DNA of 64,000 nt from Akanthomyces muscarius. Taxonomy: Eukaryota; Ascomycota; Sordariomycetes; Hypocreales; Cordycipitaceae. Below are positions 56,393 to 64,000 of the stretch, piece by piece. The notes below the pieces were generated by a model, which saw nothing but the letters and a program-made list of their open reading frames with translations, was not told the DNA's origin and searched no databases. The stretch's first letter is position 1. Each line of letters opens with the position of its first letter. A program made the position numbers and the translations under genes. The stretch is from NCBI RefSeq assembly GCF_028009165.1, contig NC_079241.1, positions 5,208,001 to 5,272,000 on the forward strand, in the 5' to 3' direction.

Positions 56393-56702
56393 GGTGGGCG
56401 GTATAGGCTCCATGATGGCCGGTGGATGCCAAGTAAAAAATACTTACGGTATTATTGAAGACATGGCAAGGGTATACCTCCGTGTAGACGACCTGCGTGG
56501 TTGTATTTATCTTCTGTGTTTCCCCGGACCCCTTCGGCGCCTCGGGGTCACTTGCCGCCCAATTCCACGCCGAACTGTGCGGACATGCATCTGCGGAGCG
56601 GAGAGAATTTATGAGCCGTAGGATTGTCTAATTTACTCAGCCGCATTGGTTATACAAGTGGATTGGCGACAAAAAGGAATCGGCGAAGTCTCCTATATTT
56701 CA
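56393..56702. other. Short intergenic region between minus-strand genes
   Basis: Upstream sequence of the reductase gene and 3' flank of the SWIM/RING gene. Nothing is recognised. Confidence 0.55.
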
Positions 56703-57723
56703 TCAATACCTACGTCGTCGCCCTCGGTAATATCTTTCCATTCTTGATTCCATATGGTCCCAGTATCGGTTATGATACGAGCTGTCATCTGTAATAGAAT
56801 ACAAGTTAGCAAGAGAGAACCTCAATGTCAAAGTATACGCGGCGAGTCAACGTACCTCTTTCACCGCTGATGCCAAGCTGGTCGGCCACATTGAGATAGC
56901 CGTCCTCGCCCTCCACGCCCCGGCTCGTGTCTACCGAAGCCACTGCGTCTGTCCTCTCGTCCATCTCCCAGGAACTCCGGCACAGTGGGCACGTCACGGC
57001 GCAGCCGCTGCACGTCCGCGCCCACGTGTCGAAGCACACCTTGTGCAGGTTCTGGCCGCAGGCTGCGCGGCACCAGACAGTGCTCTTCTTGTCCTTCTGG
57101 TCGAGGTCCATGTAGCAGATGGCGCACTCGCCTTCGACCGCCTTGCGGTTCTTGGCGTCATCGTCGGCGCCGCGCTGCGGGAGCTTGTCGTAGATTTGCC
57201 GCAGCTCGCTGCTGAGGAGCCCGAGCTGGTAGACCAAGTGGTACGGGGCCTTGAGAACACGATGCAATATCTGAAGGGAGGTTAGTTTCGTACAATGTTG
57301 CAATAAGTGGTGTGATGAGTAAACCAAAAAACGCACATATATGGTGTGCTTGCATTGATTCCCTTTGAGCGCATGCGGGCAGTTGCACGAGGGCTCTCGC
57401 GATATCTGGATCGAGTACACGTTGCCCGTGGTCCCCGCCAGCTGGAAAAGCTCTTGCGGGCAGTCCCCCGCATCGTCTCGCTCTCGCTTCAGCACGAAGA
57501 AGCGTTCCGACGTGGCGCGCTGCCAAACGGCGTTGAATGCCTTTGGCGGCGCGGACCGAAAGACCCGCCGGCGCTTCTCCTCGGGCTCAGGCGGTGGTGT
57601 GGGCTGCTTCTCCGTCGTCTTCTGCCTCTTCTTATTCTTGCCGACGCTGCGAACCTCGACAATCTCCACGGAGCTATCAGAAAGTGCCCTTTTCCGGCGT
57701 TGTGGCGTTGCGCTGGTGCTCAT
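56703..57723 (-). CDS. SWIM and RING zinc-finger protein (putative E3 ubiquitin ligase)
   Basis: Three exons: 57337-57723, 56856-57270 and 56703-56788, giving 295 aa. Introns are 66 and 67 nt (GTGCGT/CAG and GTACGT/CAG). After a basic, Pro/Glu-rich start (RRKRALSDSSVEIVEV, KKRQKTTEKQPTPPPEPEEK), a SWIM zinc finger is seen at about 105-131 (CNCPHALKGNQCKH, with its end next to intron 1). A RING-like finger is at about 178-226 (CAICYMDLD, CGQNLHKVCFDTW, CPLC). This combination resembles ZSWIM2/MEX-type ubiquitin ligases. The final exon encodes a Tyr/Arg-rich tail ending RGRRRRY and stop; reading through instead of splicing would give an unrelated tail. The start ATG 57723 follows a leader without homology although the frame is open further upstream. 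Confidence 0.88.
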
Positions 57724-58751
57724 TGTTGTGGTGCTGCGTATTCTGTGAAGGCTTTGGCGATGATGCCGCGTCCAGGGGTTCTGGTGAACGCGTTTGTAAG
57801 TGAGGAGCGCAAACAGTCCTCGTAAAGATTGCCTGGAACGCGCAAGTCCCTGCAACACTGATAGAACCTTTTTGAATGGTATGGACCATGTAAAAGTTTT
57901 TTGTGAAGCGTGTGAATTGACGTCAGATGATCCACCAAGTACTTTATTCAAGTGATGTTGATGGTTCCATGGCCCAACGTTCAGCCATGCCCATAGTCGA
58001 CGCTAGCATCAAAGTCACCCGACTCACGAGTCGCCAGTACTTTTCTCACTTCAGATCAGGGTAGAACTGGCCAGTATTACACAATCACGAGGCTTAACAC
58101 GCGGTCTGCTTTCAAGACGATAGAAACAGAGCATTCAAGGACAAGCGCGCACGGCAAGTCTATTGTCTTCAACTATCTTCAAATGGCCCTTCCAGTCAGC
58201 TACTGGTGCCATACCCCCTCCGATTCAACGCAGTATGATACTGCTTCGCTTAACCATGCAATAAAAAAACCCCAAACGCCAGAGAGCTTGCTTTGCTGCT
58301 CAGCCCAGACCTCAAAGTGCCAAAAAGACATAGAAAAACAGAAATAAAAGACAGAATAAACCAATGTCATCCGCAAGATATTCATCAGAGACTGAGACCG
58401 TCTTTCCGAATAACCCAGACCAAGGAAAATAAAAATTAACATGGTACAAATACCCGGCCCAGCTTGTGGGTCAAGAAAGACGTCAGAATCTATGCAAAGA
58501 CGGCTTTTGTATGAGTTGGATGCATCAAAAAAGAAACAGTGTTCGAGTCAGTTGTGTTCAACATGACATGTGGTAGACGACGTATATCATGGTCGCTGTA
58601 ATAAATAGGCCAGAGGGAGTAATCATTAACGGCATCTTGTGCCGCAAACCCAGTTGGTGTGTACTGTATATGTGCAAGAAAATTATGTTTGGACCCGCCA
58701 CAACTCGTTACCACAAGTGTCGCCGGTGATGGTATACACTGGCGCCTTTCC
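57724..58751. other. Intergenic region
   Basis: Leader and promoter of the SWIM/RING gene and 3' flank of PNG1. No gene is recognised. Confidence 0.6.
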
Positions 58752-60134
58752 TTATGGCAGCTGTCGTCGGTGGCTGGGATCGCGTGGTTGATAACGCGGG
58801 CCACCGTCCGGTTGAGTCATGACCCAGTCCGATGGGCCAGATTGGTGACTGGGCTGCTCTGCAGGCAGCTTTGTGTCTTGGCTGTGGGCACCATGGACTC
58901 TGGCACCAGACGTAGAGCTGGACCCAGGGACAAGGTCAGTAACGGCCTGGGCAATCGAGGCGACGACGAAACCGCGCAACTCCTCGTTCTCCATCTGGTC
59001 TTCCTTTTCAAGACGGAACCGCTGGTCCTTGTTCATGTTCTGCCGGCGGATCGTCTTGATTTCTTGCATGATATAGAGCATAACCTCTTCAGGGCAACGG
59101 TTGCGCTCGCTGGCGTTTTCGTTCTTGCGGACGTATCGTCTCGTCACATCTGAGGCGCCGTCCAGGGAGAAGGCGACACAGTAGGACATTTTTTTGCCCC
59201 AGCCTTCGGCATAGAGGCGCGGGTTATCCCAGGCTTCTTCACAGGCATCGACGTGGACCCATCTGCGCTGGTGCTCCGAATACACCTCAGTCCAGACGTG
59301 GTCTTCAGCATTCCAGATCCAGCGGACGCGGCCACCAACGGCGCGGCACAGCATACTGAAGCAGTTGGCCCATTCGCCAACACGCCCGCGTCGAGTCTGG
59401 AGTAGTCGCCAGACATCACCGTATCGTGGAAATCGTTCATAGGCACCGCAATTCTGAGCGGAGCATCTGTACAGTTCGACTCTAAGGGCGCCGCAAGCAC
59501 TCTCCTCGGGCGTGGGTGCCGTCATGCCCTGGGCGATGGTGGGAGACAGGCAGACAGGGCAGGGTGGGTTGTTGACCCACGTGAAGAAGGAACGTTTGAA
59601 CCATCGGAGCAGAGCGCGGATGACGCAGTCCTGGTAGCCCCATTCAGGTTTACGACCGTCGCCCATGCTCTCGGCCTCAGCCTGAAGAACCTGGGTTTCC
59701 TCCTCGGCCTCGCCGTAGATGCGATCGAGAGGGATGATCTGGAGCGCCTCATCGAGGAGACCGGGGTTCTCGTATTTGGTGGGGGTGAGTGACAGGCTGA
59801 TGAGAAGGTTGCGGAATTTCTGGGACTCGCGGTCGCCAGCGGTCGGCGCCGAGGGAATGATGGGCAGATGTCTGATGGAGGAGTACGAGGGTGGCGTGAC
59901 AGGTGTATCAGAAATCATCGGGCGGTCGCTCATGGGAGTCGAAGGTCCTTGTAGACCGACACTGGAGGCTCGCTCGAAGGCGCTGGGTGTCGGCTGTCGA
60001 GAGCTGGAGCGCAAATCATTCATGCGCTTGTCGCGGAGAAGACTCTCGAATCGAATGCGCAAATCGTGGGCCCATTCTTCGCCGTATGAGCCATCGGTCG
60101 GGGCCGGGCTGAAGGGGTCGCTTCTGCCGGCCAT
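58752..60134 (-). CDS. png1: PNG1 (peptide:N-glycanase homologue) with catalytic Cys replaced by Val
   Basis: Single exon, 460 aa. The transglutaminase-like core lies at about 165-320. A zinc site is formed by CPVC (192-195) and CSAQNC (224-229). The active-site region reads [20 protein letters not shown], so the nucleophilic Cys of the usual RCGEWAN motif is Val252 (codon GTT at 59379-59381). The His (DHVWTEVYS, His279) and Asp ([12 protein letters not shown], Asp296) of the triad are present. In active PNG1 the enzyme removes N-glycans from misfolded ER proteins exported to the cytosol. The Neurospora crassa protein is known to lack the Cys and activity while remaining important for polarised growth, so a non-enzymatic role is likely here too. 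The N-terminal 100 and C-terminal 60 residues are disordered. Start ATG 60134 has a good context. Confidence 0.95.
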   Translation of the reverse strand: MAGRSDPFSPAPTDGSYGEEWAHDLRIRFESLLRDKRMNDLRSSSRQPTPSAFERASSVGLQGPSTPMSDRPMISDTPVTPPSYSSIRHLPIIPSAPTAGDRESQKFRNLLISLSLTPTKYENPGLLDEALQIIPLDRIYGEAEEETQVLQAEAESMGDGRKPEWGYQDCVIRALLRWFKRSFFTWVNNPPCPVCLSPTIAQGMTAPTPEESACGALRVELYRCSAQNCGAYERFPRYGDVWRLLQTRRGRVGEWANCFSMLCRAVGGRVRWIWNAEDHVWTEVYSEHQRRWVHVDACEEAWDNPRLYAEGWGKKMSYCVAFSLDGASDVTRRYVRKNENASERNRCPEEVMLYIMQEIKTIRRQNMNKDQRFRLEKEDQMENEELRGFVVASIAQAVTDLVPGSSSTSGARVHGAHSQDTKLPAEQPSHQSGPSDWVMTQPDGGPRYQPRDPSHRRQLP

Positions 60135-60574
60135 GGTTTGTGAGGAAGTGGATGTTGGATGAAGACAGGAAGGGAAGCGAGTCGATGTGTCGGACGGCAG
60201 GGAGAATATGAATGAAAGAGGAAGCGAGTGTTGTCGTCTAAAGGTGACGATGTTGTATAAAGGTGTTGTCGTCGGGGTTGGCCAGTCGAATCCGATAGGC
60301 GTAATGAGTAGTCGTAAGCCAGGTACTACGTATGCCTGAGTTTGCCACGGACCAGGCTGGAATCGCTAGGGCTAGGACTTGCGTAGTCGTCGAAGACAAG
60401 ACAAGCGGGTGGATCGTTGCGCTTGATGCGTCGTGCAGATGAGACCCAGAGACGACAGCCAAGTCGTTTTGTCGAGGGAATGCAGAAAGGAGAGCGTGAA
60501 AGCACTCTTTCGCAAAGGTTGGAATCGTCCGCTCGGCGATGGGTTGTTGGATGAGGAAGACGAGGACCAGGTTC

Positions 60575-60592
60575 GGTGGTGGTGGTGGTGGT
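60575..60592 (+). repeat. (TGG)n microsatellite upstream of PNG1
   Basis: Six TGG-type units about 440 bp upstream of the PNG1 start. Confidence 0.8.
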
Positions 60593-63326
60593 CAGGAAGA
60601 TGCGGATTGAAAAGCAGTCCACTTGGACCTGACTGGGCGCTGGCGCTGGTGGAAAGGGACTGACTGGCAAGACTGGGGGGCGCTGGCTGTCTCGGGAGAA
60701 GGCGTGTGCGTCGTCTGCTTGCCATCGCTGGGAGTTTACGCGTCAGCTGTTGGGGGCTGGCCAATGGGGGGATGCTGAATCCTCCAGGGTGGGTCCAACT
60801 GGGCCTGGCCTACGCAGCCTCAAAGTAGAGGTACCTGCAGAGCAGGCTGAAGGCCGCAGAGTAGCCCGGATTTGATCAAGACATCAAATAAAATAAATTA
60901 AATGAAGAAAGACACTCAACCAAAGCCTCTCTATCTAGTCTCTGCTGCATCATCTTTTCCAGCATCTCATCTGCGAGTAGTCTTTTGCGCAGCTTTCTAC
61001 CTGCGGCCGGCCCTCGTAATGCCCTGTGGAAGCGACTGGTGGCCGGCTTTCAGTGCGGTGGGAGGCAGCCCCTCACCACCAGAACGGTACCTACGTCAGA
61101 AGTACACCTCACTTACATCTCCGTACGAAAAGTACCCACAGCTCAAGTTTTTCCAGATCCAGCACCGCCCCCTTCAAGCGGGTACTAGTACCTTCGCACT
61201 GCTGGTGGCGTTGCCGACTCGGTCCCAATGGGACGATGACGAGGCACTTGATTACCACCGTTTCCAGTGGCACCAAAGTATCCGGAGACCACTCAGATTT
61301 TTACAGTTGCCCAGCCCAGCAAACCAACGGGCGCAGGCGCATAATGGAGGTCTCGGCCAGCCTTAACACACATTCTGGCCCTGCAACCCTTGTCGCAGCC
61401 CCCGTACAAAAGAAGCTCTGGCGATGCCAAGTCTGCCCAGACTCACCACTCGCTAGTAACCCGACCGGCCCATCCAAATCCTCGCTTTTACTTGCTGATG
61501 CTTGTTTTTTCCTGTGGCGGTGCCTGGCCCTGCCAACCTGTCCAGGGGTCCCCTCTTGCGCTGGATCAGCATCAGCCACTTTCCACCGGCTGAGTGCTCT
61601 GCTCCCACACGGCCCAGTTATGGTGCAGCGCCATTGTAAATCCACTGTGTCATTCGTATTCTGCACTGTATCCCGCACTGTCCATTGCCTCGTCGATCAC
61701 TCCCTTTGGCGGGCGGGTGACGACGACGCAACTGACGACGGCACCGCCACTGTCAACCCGTTGCTGCCAAATGCTCGTGATGTGCAAGTCTACCCAGTAT
61801 TGAATCGGGGCGCTCAACTATCATGCATCGGAGGGTAGCATCCGGCCCTGGTGCATACCAGTATTCCAAAGCAACGTGGCCGCTGCTGGTCTCCCTGCAT
61901 CATATTGAAGCCTTGCTGTGGGCCACCGATGAGATAGATAGCCTTCCGCCTATGGTTTGGCTTGCACACCGGATAACTCTACAATGATTCCGGCGCGCTG
62001 TTGCAGAGCCCTTCTGCCATTTTTCTAGGCCGAGTACATTCTGTACCATTTTCCGCGGATCTACATACCAGCCTTGGCCTCGCAGTCCATGTGTTCCCTG
62101 GGAACCAAACTCACAACAATTAGAACAGCCGGCTCACGACGAACACGCAATCCGCACTCCTCCATCCAGCATGAATGCGTAATTCCATGGGCAATTCAAT
62201 TTTTGCCTGCTTGCAGTTCGGCCCACTTGCCACTGTACCAACAACGGATCTGCAACCCCTTGACCTCTCGTAGCGTTCCCCGTCCCACATGCCCTTCAAC
62301 GCCGAACCATAATCGCGCTAGGTTGCTTCATCTCCGTGCTGTCTCTCCGCGACTGCGAGACAAAATCCGTTGGAGTTGAGGCACACTTGGCAAATCTGGC
62401 CGAACCGCAACTCTATCTAACCTCGCTCTCGCAGAATCTCTCTTTTCCTGCTAAGGCTTTGGCTTCCCGTGCGTTTCGCCCTTCCGACTCGCCTCTGCGA
62501 AGCCGTGCGTTCGGGCTGCACCCCCGTAAGCTTGAGCAGGGCCGCGTCATCTCAAATCCGACCGATTGTTGGGGTTTCTTTGCTTTCTTATTGCTCTGCG
62601 TAACCACCAACTTTACGTTCCCACGGGTCAGCACCCACTGACTTATGGAATAAGTATAATTCTCGCAATCGTCGTTTGCTCTGAGACCTCTTGGCAGCCA
62701 CCAAAGCTTGAAGCCCTGCCACGTTGCGCGCGCTGCCGTTTCCGACCGGCCGATTATAATAAATAATGACAGCGATGCATAATTCTACAGGTGGCTGCTG
62801 ATTTGTAGACCCATCAGTTGCCGACTGCGGTGACGGGCTATGCGGTCGAGCGGCGCGGGCAACGTAAACTGATATGCATCCTTTTGCCCACAACCCGCAC
62901 ATGCTTATTAGCAAACACGAAGCAACATTTTACCTGCGACCTCGTTTTCCCTCTTGAGAGCAGTAACACGACTCCTGTGGTAATAAGCTAATGTGTTGCT
63001 CTTGGCCGTCATACACGAAATTCACCACACCATTACGAGTTTCCATCTCACGACGTATATATTGTTTTGCTTACATCTGCCACTCACGCCCAATGTTCTT
63101 CATAACTTACATTTAAAGCCGCCAAGAGCGTTTCTTGCATGAACCTACTTCTTGCGGAACAGTGGTGACAGGCTCCGGATTTTTTTTTGCTGCGCAGTCT
63201 CATGATGCACGGCGGGTCGAGCCTCGGGACGCGCGTTGTCCCCGACGGTACTGTACCCAAAAGCCTTCTTTGCACCTTCTTACTAGCCATGAAATACGCC
63301 CCCATGTGATAAGTGGGTTAAATCAT

Positions 63327-63491
63327 GTGCATGCTTAATCTGGGAAATATGTCCTGACTCATTACGCGGCGGATGGCACGTAGAATGCGAGCAGTGGCTT
63401 GCTCACGAGGATCGTTTGTTAGGCCACGGACTTTGAACTGCTCATTGGCAAACTCTCCACGTAGAATAGTAGCAGCTAAGTGAAACCAGTG
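63327..63491 (-). pseudogene. Possible NmrA-like gene relic
   Basis: A minus-strand frame reads LAATILRGEFANEQFKVRGL followed by TNDPREQATARIL. The FKVRGLTxDP core resembles the second strand and following loop of NmrA-like NAD(P)-binding proteins, and ILRGE could be the end of helix A. The glycine-rich motif expected just upstream is not found, and the sequence after RRVMSQ does not continue the fold. It is either a truncated relic or coincidence. Confidence 0.25.
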
Positions 63492-64000
63492 TACTAAGTA
63501 CAACCCGAATAATGTATGGCAGCAATGTCGAATAATCTTTTTGCGATGGGGATCCGAAGCTGCAGTATCCGACCTTGTTCGCATTGCCCAAGAACGGAGT
63601 CCGGGCACAAAATTGTGGCCTCACGCACGTTTCGACGCATCACGTTGCCTTATAGATGCCATGTATTCTATTCCAAAGTATGCAATTCATTGTACAGTTC
63701 TTGTATTTGTAATGCGATGGCCCATAACACCGAAATACCTCATACCCTGACGGCGGATGTGGCCTCCCATATAGATCTCGGCCCTCTAAATGTCTTGCCA
63801 CCTACTCGTCGGCTTTTTTTTGAATCACTTTTTTACCCTAGCTCAGAGACCGCGCTACCTCCTCTCCCACTCTTCGCCGGTATAGTAGCTATCCTGCATG
63901 TCTATATCCCATGTCGGACGTTCAACCAGTGCCACTTCCAAGCCCTCTTGACCGCTGAAAGAAACGACACCTAGTACAGGGCGATATTTGTATGTAATCC

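Larger units (their letters stand above)
60135..64000. other. 3.9-kb region without a convincing gene
   Basis: The first ~600 bp are the PNG1 leader and promoter and include a (TGG)n tract (60575-60592). ORFs of 150-270 codons at 60902-61838 lack domain features and overlap in several frames. A possible NmrA-like relic lies near 63330-63500 on the minus strand. The rest is unassigned. Confidence 0.5.

Noticed and set aside
56785..56855. Read-through C-terminus of the SWIM/RING protein (unspliced frame)
   Set aside because: A GTACGT donor and CTATTACAG acceptor join a final exon with a better conserved-looking Tyr/Arg tail.
61026..61838. 270-codon plus-strand ORF after PNG1
   Set aside because: Low-complexity, Cys/Ser/Leu-rich translation with competing frames; no domain or conserved start.

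Overview
This 64-kb window comes from the nuclear genome of a filamentous ascomycete, most likely a Sordariomycete and probably Hypocreales. The signs are 55-100 nt introns with GTATGT/GTAAGT-type donors and CTAAC/CTGAC branch sites, long intrinsically disordered proteins, a fungal GCN5, a PNG1 lacking its catalytic cysteine (known from filamentous ascomycetes), and RIP-like AT-rich repeat remains. I found 21 protein-coding genes, one intron-containing tRNA gene, one MITE-like element, several microsatellites and two weak gene relics. I saw no CRISPR array, no prophage, no rRNA and no secondary-metabolite cluster.

Layout, left to right. 0-12 kb: an unrecognised disordered protein with a 150-bp internal tandem duplication (+), a BolA protein (-), a malonyl-CoA/acyl-CoA synthetase of the ACSF3 type (+), eIF4E (-) and tRNA-Ile(AAT) with a 27-nt intron (-). 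12-20 kb: two consecutive metallophosphoesterases on +, a 1572-aa PhoD-like phosphatase and a Cdc1/Ted1-type membrane phosphoesterase. 22-28 kb: CDC26 (-) and nicotinate phosphoribosyltransferase (+), diverging from a region that holds a ~0.4-kb terminal-inverted-repeat element, then a disordered 735-aa protein (-). 27.5-34 kb: a gene desert.

34-40 kb: RAD1 (-), OST5 (-) and GCN5 (+), the last two sharing a 350-bp divergent promoter; GCN5 has a GC-AG intron and a tandem NAGNAG acceptor. A conserved unknown (-) follows. 44-50 kb: a DUF7514-like protein (-), MPDU1 (+) and an aminoglycoside-phosphotransferase-fold kinase (-) with a frameshift. 50-57 kb: a 139-aa protein with a consensus PIP box (-), an ankyrin/zinc-dependent deaminase (-), an NAD(P)-binding Rossmann protein (+), a frameshifted medium-chain reductase (-) and a SWIM+RING protein (-). 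58-60 kb: PNG1 (-) with the catalytic Cys replaced by Val. The last 4 kb hold no convincing gene.

Most genes are core housekeeping: translation (eIF4E), chromatin (GCN5), checkpoint (RAD1), APC/C (CDC26), NAD salvage, and ER glycosylation or protein quality control (OST5, MPDU1, PNG1, Cdc1/Ted1). The accessory part is about 49-57 kb. There three genes in a row (APH-like kinase, ankyrin-deaminase, reductase) each need one extra base in a short homopolymer to read through, which suggests either recent decay or systematic homopolymer errors in the assembly. The most novel candidates are the ankyrin-deaminase and the small PIP-box protein.
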